This document shows positions 1 to 6,045 of a stretch of 8,337 bases of DNA, piece by piece; the first letter of the stretch is position 1; each line of letters opens with the position of its first letter. Source of the DNA: Sulfidibacterium sp046706345 (GTDB lineage: Bacteria > Bacteroidota > Bacteroidia > Bacteroidales > F082); contig JBJKPL010000254.1 in NCBI GenBank assembly GCA_046706345.1, positions 1-8,337 of the forward strand, in the 5' to 3' direction. Made by a program: the position numbers and the translations under genes. Below the pieces are notes generated by a model that made no database searches, had not been told where the DNA came from, and saw only the letters and a list, made by a program, of their open reading frames with translations.

Positions 1-475
1 GTTGTTCGGGCTGCAATTTAAAATCATCGGCAATGCTGGTATGTACAGGCACCACCTTCCCACCGGCGAGTTTGATGATGTCGGCATAGGAAACCCAATA
101 GGGCGCTGCCATAATCACTTCATCACCCGGATCGAGGATGGAGAGGAAGATGTTGGCCAGCGCTTGCTTGGCGCCGTTGGAGACCACGATCTGACCGGGG
201 TCATAATCCACATCGTTGTCCCGTTTGAGTTTTTCGGTGATGGCTTCCTGCAGGTCCCTGAATCCCGCTATGGGCGGATAATGGGTTATGTTCTGTTCGA
301 TGGCCCTGACTGCAGCGTCTTTCACGGGGCCTGGGGTATCAAAATCGGGTTCGCCAATGCTTAGGTTAATAACATCAATTCCGGCGGCTTTTAATTCCCT
401 GCTTTTCCGGGTCATCTCCAGCGTCGCTGACATGGAAATCGACCTGATGCGCGTTGAAATTATATTTTCGTTCAC
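1..475 (-). CDS. Pyridoxal-phosphate class I aminotransferase, aspartate type (N-terminal part, cut by window edge)
   Basis: The minus strand encodes the first 158 residues of a fold-type I aminotransferase, probably an aspartate (or aspartate/prephenate-like) transaminase that moves amino groups between aspartate and 2-oxoglutarate in the cytoplasm. Visible family motifs are SATLEM (16-21), INLSIGEPDFDTP (36-48, substrate-binding region), HYPPIAGFRDL (65-75), SNGAKQAL (99-106, the cofactor phosphate-binding turn) and PYWVSY (125-130, with the aromatic residue that stacks on the PLP ring). The catalytic lysine lies beyond the window. I chose the GTG at 473-475 because it gives the usual N-terminus of about 14 residues ahead of the SATLEM block. 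An in-frame ATG at 431-433 (residue 15) would remove conserved residues. The upstream ATG at about 480 is out of frame and meets a stop after three codons. The gene is divergent from the 721 gene. Family assignment is firm, substrate is inferred. Confidence 0.93.
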   Translation of the reverse strand, partial: MNENIISTRIRSISMSATLEMTRKSRELKAAGIDVINLSIGEPDFDTPGPVKDAAVRAIEQNITHYPPIAGFRDLQEAITEKLKRDNDVDYDPGQIVVSNGAKQALANIFLSILDPGDEVIMAAPYWVSYADIIKLAGGKVVPVHTSIADDFKLQPEQ

Positions 476-720
476 TTGTCCATTATTTTTAAATGCGCAA
501 AGGTAATAATTCTTAATAATTTTAACAGAAAACCCAAGCCACAGACCTGGGGAAAACACACAAATTTAAAACGATTTTTAGCAAAAAGACCTATGTTATA
601 AATTCACATTTTCGACACGACAGGCCCTTGAAATTTTTCTCCCCGGCAGGTCAAATGATAAAACAATCCCTTCATTGAAAAATATGTTGTTATTTTGTAG
701 TTCATTCAACTTTTAAACAC
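476..720. other. AT-rich intergenic spacer between divergent genes
   Basis: This 245-bp spacer separates the minus-strand aminotransferase from the plus-strand gene at 721, so it should hold both promoters. It is clearly richer in A and T than the flanking genes, and I see no convincing ORF or RNA gene in it. A good -7 element faces the aminotransferase (see 498-529). No equally good plus-strand promoter is visible. The best candidate, TTATTTTG at 690-697, departs from TAnnTTTG at one position and has no TTTG at the right distance upstream. Confidence 0.6.
498..529 (-). promoter_or_regulatory. Candidate Bacteroidota-type promoter for the aminotransferase gene
   Basis: Read on the minus strand, TACCTTTG (complement of 498-505) matches the Bacteroidota -7 consensus TAnnTTTG perfectly. 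About 20 nt upstream lies TCTG (complement of 526-529), one base off the -33 element TTTG. The spacing is right for the primary sigma factor of this phylum. Transcription would start about 17-20 nt ahead of the GTG start codon, giving a short leader. The match is read directly from the sequence; activity is inferred. Confidence 0.45.
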
Positions 721-1293
721 ATGATCTCTTCATTAATGGAATTCGCCAAATATGTCATCCCTTCCATCATTTTGGTGCTGCTTGTGTACCTGATGATGAA
801 GGAGTTTACCCGCTATAACCTGAAGCACATGGACTTCCTGAGGGAAGAACAGGAGCTGACCAGGATCAAGATCCAACACGAAGGCAACGTCGAAAACATG
901 AAAGCCGTACTCAAGGCAAAACTTCAGGCTTACGAGCGCATGACCCTCTTCCTGGAACGCATCAACCCGCCCAATCTTATCCCCCGGGTGCTGGCAGCCG
1001 GACAAAGCGGCCCTTCGCTGCTGAAAACCCTGCAAATGACCATTCGTGAGGAGTTTGAGCACAATCTTTCGCAACAGATCTATCTTTCGGATTATGCCTG
1101 GGAGCTGAGCAAGGCCGCCAAAGAAAACATCCTCCAAACCATCAACCAGGCAGGCAGCAGCCTGGGCCCCAAGGCCAATGCCGCCGATCTGGCGCAACGG
1201 ATCCTGGTCTCCGGATTCGACAAAGAGACGGATCCGGTGCAAAAAGCCCTGGCTTATCTGAAAAAAGACGTCAGAGAAATGTTCGAAAAGTGA
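721..1293 (+). CDS. Membrane-anchored conserved protein of unknown function (resembles the Bacteroidota DUF7935 family)
   Basis: The 190-residue product has one hydrophobic segment near the N-terminus (about 11-26) followed by a charged, helix-rich part (28-70) that could form a coiled coil, and then a soluble alpha-helical domain. The blocks LQAYERMTLFLERINP (68-83) and IREEFEHNLSQQIY (108-121) are, from memory, the conserved core of a protein family restricted to Bacteroidota. I believe it is catalogued as DUF7935 but could not check. No catalytic motif is apparent, so a structural or scaffold role at the inner membrane is only a guess. The start at 721 is the first ATG; a second in-frame ATG at 736 is possible. 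The stop overlaps the next gene's candidate GTG start (GTGA), which suggests translational coupling to the DUF2520 gene. The protein probably has its C-terminal domain in the cytoplasm. Confidence 0.82.
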   Translation: MISSLMEFAKYVIPSIILVLLVYLMMKEFTRYNLKHMDFLREEQELTRIKIQHEGNVENMKAVLKAKLQAYERMTLFLERINPPNLIPRVLAAGQSGPSLLKTLQMTIREEFEHNLSQQIYLSDYAWELSKAAKENILQTINQAGSSLGPKANAADLAQRILVSGFDKETDPVQKALAYLKKDVREMFEK

Positions 1294-2081
1294 AACCGGT
1301 AGAGATGATATCATCGGTGGTGTTGCTGGGGTCGGGCAATGTGGCGACCCACATGGCCCGCGCGTTGCATGCCTGTGGCCTCCGGATCCTCCAGGTGTAT
1401 TCTCCCCATCGGGAGCATGCGCAGACCCTTGCGGGGATGACGTCCAGCCAGGCAACCCATCGGTTGGCGGAGCTTCATCCAGGGGCCGATCTGTATCTCA
1501 TCGCCGTTTCCGATGACAAGATCGGCGAGGTAGTCCGGGAAATGGCCCCCGTACAGGGCTTCGTAGCCCATACTTCCGGCATCGTCAACATGAACCTGCT
1601 GGATAAATTTGAAAATTTTGGCGTCTTTTATCCACTGCAGACCTTTTCGAAGAAACGTTTCGTCGACATCAGGCAGGTTCCCTTTTGCATCGAAGGCAAC
1701 AAGGAAAAAACCCGGCAACGGTTGTTTCAACTGGCGTCGGGACTGAGCGATTCGGTTCTGTACATCCCTTCCGCCAGCAGGAAACAGCTCCACCTGGCGG
1801 CGGTGTTTGTGAACAACTTCCCCAATCATTTATATGCCGCTGCCGCTGAGTTGCTCAGGGAAAAAGACCTGGACTTCAGCATCCTTCTGCCCCTGCTGCA
1901 GGAAACCGCAGCCAAAATGAAAGAACTGGAGCCCGGGGAAGCCCAGACCGGCCCCGCACGGCGCAACGACGTCAACACCCTCCGGGAGCATTCCACCCTG
2001 CTTGAAGACCACCCGGAACTAAAAGAAATATATCAGTTATTCAGTCATCAAATATTAACAAAATATCATGACAAATTATAA
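1290..2081 (+). CDS. Rossmann-like and DUF2520 domain protein (putative NAD(P)-dependent oxidoreductase)
   Basis: The protein has 263 residues and two parts. The N-terminal Rossmann domain begins with a strand leading into the dinucleotide-binding turn GSGNVATH (14-21), and the block FVAHTSGI follows near residue 90. The C-terminal all-helical DUF2520 domain carries FVNNFPNHLYAAA and the signature AQTGPARRND near 226-235. The build resembles pyrroline-5-carboxylate reductase and F420-dependent oxidoreductases, so a cytoplasmic NAD(P)-linked reduction is likely, but the family has no established substrate. The start could be GTG 1290, overlapping the upstream stop by 4 bp, or ATG 1305, 11 nt after that stop. 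Both leave the Rossmann fold intact, and the second gives a more typical short N-terminus. The gene overlaps kdsC by 14 bp, which points to coupled expression with Kdo synthesis. Confidence 0.92.
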   Translation: MKPVEMISSVVLLGSGNVATHMARALHACGLRILQVYSPHREHAQTLAGMTSSQATHRLAELHPGADLYLIAVSDDKIGEVVREMAPVQGFVAHTSGIVNMNLLDKFENFGVFYPLQTFSKKRFVDIRQVPFCIEGNKEKTRQRLFQLASGLSDSVLYIPSASRKQLHLAAVFVNNFPNHLYAAAAELLREKDLDFSILLPLLQETAAKMKELEPGEAQTGPARRNDVNTLREHSTLLEDHPELKEIYQLFSHQILTKYHDKL

Positions 2082-2589
2082 AGAGCGCTTGTCCGGGATC
2101 ACCACCCTGATCTTTGATTACGACGGAGTAATGACCGACGGAAAAGTCATCCTGCAGCACGAGGGACCGCCGTTGCGCAACGCCAACGTCCGCGACGGCT
2201 ACATCCTGCAGCTGGCGGTGAAACTGGGATACAACGTGGTGATCATTTCCGGGGGCTTTTCGCGTTCCATGGACAACCGTTTCGAAACCCTGAACATCAA
2301 GGATGCCTTTACCGGCGTAAAAGACAAACTGGAGGTCTACGAAAATTATCTCAAAAACAAAGGCCTCTCCCATGAAGAAGTGTTGTATATGGGCGATGAC
2401 ATTCCCGACATCCCCGTGATGAAAAAAGTGGGCGTGCCGGTGTGCCCACTGGATGCCGTGGAAGAAGTCCGGAATATTTCCGTTTACATCTCCGACAAAA
2501 AAGGCGGTGACGGTTGCGTGCGCGACATCATCGAACAGGTGATGAAAGTCCAGGGCAAATGGCTTACCCCGGAAGCTTTCACCTGGTAA
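2068..2589 (+). CDS. kdsC: KdsC-like HAD phosphatase (3-deoxy-D-manno-octulosonate 8-phosphate phosphatase)
   Basis: This 173-residue protein is a capless class C0 HAD phosphatase that most likely removes phosphate from Kdo-8-phosphate, the step yielding free Kdo for the LPS inner core in the cytoplasm. All HAD motifs are visible: motif I FDYDGVMTDG (16-25) with nucleophile D17 and acid/base D19, motif II IISGG with S61, motif III K87 in GVKDKLE, and motif IV YMGDDIPD (107-114) with metal-binding D110 and D111. The C-terminal GGDGCVRDIIEQV resembles the KdsC tail, which reaches into the neighbouring subunit of the tetramer. Length matches the family (about 160-190 aa). The start overlaps the DUF2520 gene by 14 bp. 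A related sugar-phosphate phosphatase, such as a nonulosonate 9-phosphate phosphatase, cannot be excluded from sequence alone, though lpxB downstream fits an LPS role. Confidence 0.9.
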   Translation: MTNYKERLSGITTLIFDYDGVMTDGKVILQHEGPPLRNANVRDGYILQLAVKLGYNVVIISGGFSRSMDNRFETLNIKDAFTGVKDKLEVYENYLKNKGLSHEEVLYMGDDIPDIPVMKKVGVPVCPLDAVEEVRNISVYISDKKGGDGCVRDIIEQVMKVQGKWLTPEAFTW

Positions 2590-2619
2590 AAACCCATCCC
2601 CCACCTTAATCCGAACCCC

Positions 2620-3561
2620 ATGGTAAGATCATTTTTCAAACTCATCCGCTGGCCCAACCTGATCATCATTCTGATGAGCTTGAGCTTTTTGCTTTGGTTT
2701 ATCATCCGTCCCGGTCTCGGACCTCTGGCCGGTGGTGCAGGACTGACGTTAAAAACCTTTATCCTGCTGGCGCTGGCGGTGGTATTTACGGCCATCGGCG
2801 GATACATTATCAACGACATCAAAGACGTGGCGCCTGACAAGATCAACAAACCGGGTAAAAACAGCATCGGAGTAGCCTTTACCGTGAACCAGGCTTACAT
2901 CCTGTATGGGATTTTTGCCGTAACCGGCGTGATCCTTGGTACGGTGGTGTCCGTGATGCTTCATAAATTCAATTTCTCGCTGATCTTCCTGCTGACGGCC
3001 GGACTTTTGTGGTTTTATGCCACCACTTACAAAGGCCAGCCGCTGACGGGAAACCTGGTGGTGGCCTTTCTCAGCGCCCTTTCCTTTGGTCTGGTATTCC
3101 TCTACGAGCTCTTTGCCCTGCAGCTGGGAAAAATCACCTTTTCTGTGGACCCAAGGGCCCTGAATGTGGTATTTACCCTGGTGCTGATCTATATGGCCTT
3201 TGCCTTTCTGGTGAGTTTGCTGCGCGAGGTCGTGAAAGATGTCGAAGATCTGGAGGGGGATGAAAAAACCGGCTGCCGTACTTTTGCTGTGGTTTACGGC
3301 GTAAGGAATTCCCGGATCCTGGCGCTCGCGGTGGCCACCGTGGGACTGCTGGCAGCCTTTGCCTTCCAGTGGTATTTTTACCTGAACGGTTATTTCCTGC
3401 TGGTGTTTTATTTCGCGCTGATCGACATCCTGTTTGCCGCGGTGATCATCAAACTGCTTCAGGCTACAGAAAAACTGCATTTCAGCAAACTGTCGGTCTT
3501 CATCAAGCTGCTGATGCTGGCCGGCATCCTTTCCATGATCTTGTTTTATTTTGAATTGTGA
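2620..3561 (+). CDS. UbiA-family prenyltransferase (often annotated geranylgeranylglycerol-phosphate geranylgeranyltransferase)
   Basis: This 313-residue protein is an integral membrane prenyltransferase with about eight to nine hydrophobic helices. Both aspartate-rich motifs that hold the Mg-diphosphate of the prenyl donor are intact: NDIKDVAPDKINKP (65-78; N65, D66, D69, D73, N76) and REVVKDVEDLEGDE (202-215; D207, D210, D214). The following GCRTFAVVYG block is also typical. Members of this subgroup are labelled geranylgeranylglycerol-phosphate geranylgeranyltransferases by similarity to archaeal ether-lipid enzymes, but the acceptor in Bacteroidota is not settled; quinone or other aromatic acceptors are alternatives. 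It starts 30 nt after kdsC, and its TGA shares one base with the maf ATG, so it sits firmly inside the operon. Superfamily is certain, substrate is not. Confidence 0.92.
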   Translation: MVRSFFKLIRWPNLIIILMSLSFLLWFIIRPGLGPLAGGAGLTLKTFILLALAVVFTAIGGYIINDIKDVAPDKINKPGKNSIGVAFTVNQAYILYGIFAVTGVILGTVVSVMLHKFNFSLIFLLTAGLLWFYATTYKGQPLTGNLVVAFLSALSFGLVFLYELFALQLGKITFSVDPRALNVVFTLVLIYMAFAFLVSLLREVVKDVEDLEGDEKTGCRTFAVVYGVRNSRILALAVATVGLLAAFAFQWYFYLNGYFLLVFYFALIDILFAAVIIKLLQATEKLHFSKLSVFIKLLMLAGILSMILFYFEL

Positions 3562-4163
3562 TGATCCTCGACACCTTAAAAAAGTATGATATTGTTCTGG
3601 CTTCCGGTTCGCCGCGCCGCAAGCATCTACTGAAAGAAAAGCGCCTGGAATTCCCCGTGGAATCACGTCGGGTGAAAGAGCGGTTTCCCGACCACTTCAC
3701 CCCGGCCGAAGGCGCCGTATTTCTCAGCGAATTAAAAAGCAAAGCCTTCCAAACCGAAGACCTGAAAGACAACACCCTGCTGATCACCGCCGATACCATC
3801 GTGGCCGTCAACGGCGAAATTCTGGGAAAACCCCACGACAAACAACAGGCCCTGGAGATCCTGCGGAAGCTATCCGGCACCAACCATGAGGTGATCACGG
3901 GCATGACCCTGCGGATCAGGGACCGTTTTCACAGCTTTTATGCCACCACGGAAGTCTATTTCAAGGAGCTTTCGGACGAAGAGATCGATTACTACGTCGA
4001 AAATTACAAACCCTACGACAAAGCCGGTGCCTACGGCATCCAGGAATGGATCGGCCATATCGCCATTTATAAGATCGACGGTTCGTATTTCAATGTGATG
4101 GGCCTGCCCACGCACCGCCTTTTTGATGAACTGGTTCTCTTTTTGGAAGAAGCAGGAAACTGA
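3561..4163 (+). CDS. maf: Maf-family nucleoside triphosphate pyrophosphatase (YhdE-like, dTTP/UTP type)
   Basis: The 200-residue cytoplasmic enzyme hydrolyses noncanonical or excess NTPs to the monophosphate and pyrophosphate. Signature elements are LASGSPRRKHLL (13-24, phosphate-binding S15, S17, R19, R20), ITADTIV with catalytic D78, GKP, VITGMTL, YDKAGAYGIQ and the closing GSYFNVMGLP. The DKAGAYGIQ form is that of the dTTP/UTP-cleaving YhdE branch rather than the m7GTP-cleaving YceF branch. I chose ATG 3561, whose first base is the last base of the ubiA stop (TGATG); a GTG directly before it at 3558 would add only one residue. This end-to-end overlap implies reinitiation. It is the last gene of the run, and an inverted repeat begins at its stop codon. 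Confidence 0.95.
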   Translation: MILDTLKKYDIVLASGSPRRKHLLKEKRLEFPVESRRVKERFPDHFTPAEGAVFLSELKSKAFQTEDLKDNTLLITADTIVAVNGEILGKPHDKQQALEILRKLSGTNHEVITGMTLRIRDRFHSFYATTEVYFKELSDEEIDYYVENYKPYDKAGAYGIQEWIGHIAIYKIDGSYFNVMGLPTHRLFDELVLFLEEAGN

Positions 4164-4228
4164 GGCCGGAACAACATCAGGCCGCAGCCTGAAAAGATCC
4201 CTGTTAAACCTTCATTAAATTCCGGCCT
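4163..4228 (+). repeat. Nested inverted repeat after maf (possible RNA structure or weak terminator)
   Basis: Two perfect 9-nt arms, AGGCCGGAA (4163-4171) and TTCCGGCCT (4220-4228), enclose 48 nt. Inside lies a compact hairpin with arms TCAGGC (4177-4182) and GCCTGA (4187-4192) around a CGCA loop. The outer left arm begins on the last base of the maf stop codon. Neither stem is followed by a run of T, so a classical intrinsic terminator is unlikely. A 3'-end stabiliser or a processing structure between the two gene runs is a reasonable reading. Confidence 0.4.
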
Positions 4229-4266
4229 GCCGGTTGCATTTTACCGTCACCAAAGAAAACTCATTG

Positions 4267-4274
4267 TATATTTG
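4267..4274 (+). promoter_or_regulatory. Candidate -7 promoter element for the DUF502-surE-lpxB run
   Basis: TATATTTG is a perfect match to the Bacteroidota -7 element TAnnTTTG. It lies in the 211-bp spacer between maf and the DUF502 gene, about 100 nt before the start codon. The -33 element is poor: a T-rich stretch around 4239-4242 is the nearest candidate, without a clean TTTG at 19-20 nt. Transcription from here would give a leader of roughly 90 nt. This would make the second gene run a separate transcription unit. Confidence 0.5.
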
Positions 4275-4374
4275 CAAAATAATAACAACGGGGATTCCAG
4301 TCTGAAAAGAAGCTTGAAAGCAGTCTTTTAACAAGTCTTTCATAACATTCTGCATTTACTAAATCAAAAAGAAC

Positions 4375-4983
4375 ATGTTCCAAAAGATCACTAAAAAACT
4401 GATAAACTCCTTCTTACAGGGGCTTTTGTTACTCGTTCCGGTCACCGTGACCGTCTGGGTTATTTACAGCATCTTTGAACTGATTGACAATCTACTCACC
4501 GGCCCCATCAAGCAAATTATCGGGATAAACATCCCGGGTCTGGGATTTATCTTTCTCATCATCGTGATCAGCCTGGTGGGATTGCTGGGCTCCACCATCG
4601 TGTTCAAACCGGTGGTCAGTTATTTCGACGAATTGCTGGCAAGGGCGCCGTTGATCAAGATCATTTATACGGCCACCAAAGACCTCACCTCGGCGTTTGT
4701 CGGGCAACGAAGAAGTTTTAAAGAACCGGTGCTGGTGCGCCTGAGCAAGGAATGGGATGTGGAGCGTGTGGGCTACATCACCAACCGTAGCCTGGCGGTG
4801 CTGGGCGAATCGGGCAAAAAAGTGGCCGTTTACCTGCCCCATGCCTACACCTGGTCGGGCAACCTTTACATCGTGCCCGTGGAGCACATCAAACCCATCG
4901 ACGCCCAATCCATGGAAGTGATGAAGTTTATCATTTCCGCAGGAGTTACAAATATTAACAGCAAAGAAAAAAATGAACAATAA
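4375..4983 (+). CDS. DUF502 family inner-membrane protein
   Basis: The 202-residue protein has two membrane helices near the N-terminus (about 13-34 and 55-77) separated by a short loop, followed by a soluble domain. Conserved family features include the G16/P22/T24 pattern in helix one, the APLIKIIYTATKDL block (91-104) after helix two, and a late VYLPHAYTWSGNLYIVP stretch close to the family's conserved glycine/proline-rich segment. DUF502 proteins are widespread in bacteria and have no confirmed biochemical function. The length fits the family. No ribosome-binding sequence stands out, as is normal here; the start is preceded by A-rich DNA. The gene overlaps surE by 11 bp, so the two are probably co-translated, yet I know of no functional link between them. 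Confidence 0.93.
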   Translation: MFQKITKKLINSFLQGLLLLVPVTVTVWVIYSIFELIDNLLTGPIKQIIGINIPGLGFIFLIIVISLVGLLGSTIVFKPVVSYFDELLARAPLIKIIYTATKDLTSAFVGQRRSFKEPVLVRLSKEWDVERVGYITNRSLAVLGESGKKVAVYLPHAYTWSGNLYIVPVEHIKPIDAQSMEVMKFIISAGVTNINSKEKNEQ

Positions 4984-5731
4984 ACCCCTCATTTTAATTA
5001 CCAACGACGACAGCATTCATGCCCCCGGCCTGCGCAAGCTCATCGAGATCATGCGGCCGCTGGGCGAAGTGGCCGTCATCGCTTCCGAACAGGTGATGTC
5101 GGGCATGGGCCATGCGGTGACCACCAAGAGCCCGCTGATGCCGCGGCTGGTAAAAGAAGAACAGGATTACCGGGAATACATCACCAATGGCACGCCCGCC
5201 GACAACGTCAAGCTGGGCAAGCACGCCCTGCTGTCGCGGAAACCCGATCTGATCGTTTCGGGTATCAACCACGGTTCCAATGCCGCCATCAACATCGTGT
5301 ACTCGGGCACCATGGCCGCGGCGCTGGAAGGTGCCATCGACGGCATCCCGTCCATCGGCTTTTCGCTGGATGATTTCAGCCCCGAAGCCGATTTCAGCCA
5401 CGTGGATCCTTTTGTGGAAACCATCGCCAAAAAAGTGCTGGCTGAAGGCTTACCCGAAGGCGTCTGCCTGAATGTGAACATTCCCAAAATTTCCGATCAG
5501 CCCGTCAGGGGCATCAAAACCGTGCGGCAGGCCAAAGCCCGGTGGGTGGAAGAATTTGAAAAACGCGCCGATCCTTACGGAAGAACGTATTACTGGATGG
5601 GCGGCATCTTCCACAATGGCGACCCGCGACCGGATACCGACGAAAAAGCCCTGGCAGAGAACTATGTCGCCGTGGTACCCGTCCAGGTCGACTTTACCGC
5701 TCAGGCATTGTTGGACACCTTTAAATTTTAG
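4973..5731 (+). CDS. surE: SurE 5'/3'-nucleotidase
   Basis: This 252-residue metal-dependent phosphatase removes phosphate from nucleoside 5'- and 3'-monophosphates and, in some bacteria, from short polyphosphate; it is a cytoplasmic stationary-phase survival factor. The metal site is complete: TNDDS (10-14, D12 and D13), MSGMGH with S43, and VSGINHGSN with N99. The NGTPADNV (72-79) and YSGTMAAALEG blocks of the active site are also present. The usual glycine after the two aspartates is S14 here (NDDS rather than NDDG), a modest variant. Length matches the family (about 250). The start overlaps the upstream DUF502 stop by 11 bp and the next gene begins 3 nt after its TAG, so it is embedded in a tight run. 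Confidence 0.96.
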   Translation: MNNKPLILITNDDSIHAPGLRKLIEIMRPLGEVAVIASEQVMSGMGHAVTTKSPLMPRLVKEEQDYREYITNGTPADNVKLGKHALLSRKPDLIVSGINHGSNAAINIVYSGTMAAALEGAIDGIPSIGFSLDDFSPEADFSHVDPFVETIAKKVLAEGLPEGVCLNVNIPKISDQPVRGIKTVRQAKARWVEEFEKRADPYGRTYYWMGGIFHNGDPRPDTDEKALAENYVAVVPVQVDFTAQALLDTFKF

Positions 5732-5734
5732 GCC

Positions 5735-6028
5735 ATGTTTCAGTACTTTAAAAAAAATAATTTCCTCTTTGGCCTGGGCATGGGCGCCCTGGCCCCATTT
5801 CCGCTATTTGGATTTTTCTGGCTGCTCGACCGCCTGATGAAAACAACCGGCCTCTGGCACGGCCTCCATCAGCCGCAAAACATCTACCTGCTGAGCCTGG
5901 TGGGAAACCTCCTTCTCATTCGCCTGTATTTTATAAATTTGAAAAGTGATAAGACCGGCAGGGGAATCCTGCTTATGACGCTGGCCTATGCCATCCTTTT
6001 CTTTGTCATCTATTATCACCGTTTATAA
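5735..6028 (+). CDS. Small three-helix membrane protein of unknown function between surE and lpxB
   Basis: The 97-residue product is strongly hydrophobic with three predicted membrane helices (about 10-31, 49-67 and 76-94). Short polar links carry D32/R33, the NLLLIRLYF block (58-66) and SDKTGRGIL (71-79). It has no cleavable signal peptide pattern and no motif that I can assign. It starts 3 nt after surE and ends 17 nt before lpxB, so co-expression is very likely. Codon use resembles its neighbours and the reading frame is clean, supporting a real gene. The start region holds a run of eight A (from about 5751) that could invite slippage or sequencing error. Function is unknown; a link to lipid A synthesis is only suggested by position. 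Confidence 0.82.
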   Translation: MFQYFKKNNFLFGLGMGALAPFPLFGFFWLLDRLMKTTGLWHGLHQPQNIYLLSLVGNLLLIRLYFINLKSDKTGRGILLMTLAYAILFFVIYYHRL

Positions 6029-6045
6029 ACAGACCTGAAAGCCAC

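Noticed and set aside
2..506. Plus-strand open frames of 120 and 72 codons at the left edge
   Set aside because: They are antisense to the aminotransferase, whose minus-strand translation carries clear family motifs; the plus-strand proteins resemble nothing.
544..652. Imperfect distant inverted repeat (GACCTG at 544-549, CAGGTC at 647-652)
   Set aside because: Only six bases pair cleanly across nearly 100 nt; this is expected by chance.
690..697. Possible promoter TTATTTTG before the 721 gene
   Set aside because: It departs from the -7 consensus at the second base, and no TTTG lies at 19-20 nt upstream; the nearest TTG is only 12 nt away.
733..1829. Long minus-strand open frames opposite the 721 and DUF2520 genes (240 and 172 codons)
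   Set aside because: They are antisense shadows of genes with recognisable products; their translations are low-complexity, rich in H, G and Q and without motifs.
2749..3666. 305-codon minus-strand open frame opposite ubiA
   Set aside because: Its length is an effect of the codon bias of the membrane gene on the other strand; the translation is rich in Q, H and K and lacks any domain, while the plus strand has intact UbiA motifs.
5748..5760. Programmed frameshift at the A-run in the 97-aa gene
   Set aside because: The in-frame heptamer does not fit the X XXY YYZ pattern and the zero-frame product is complete and plausible.
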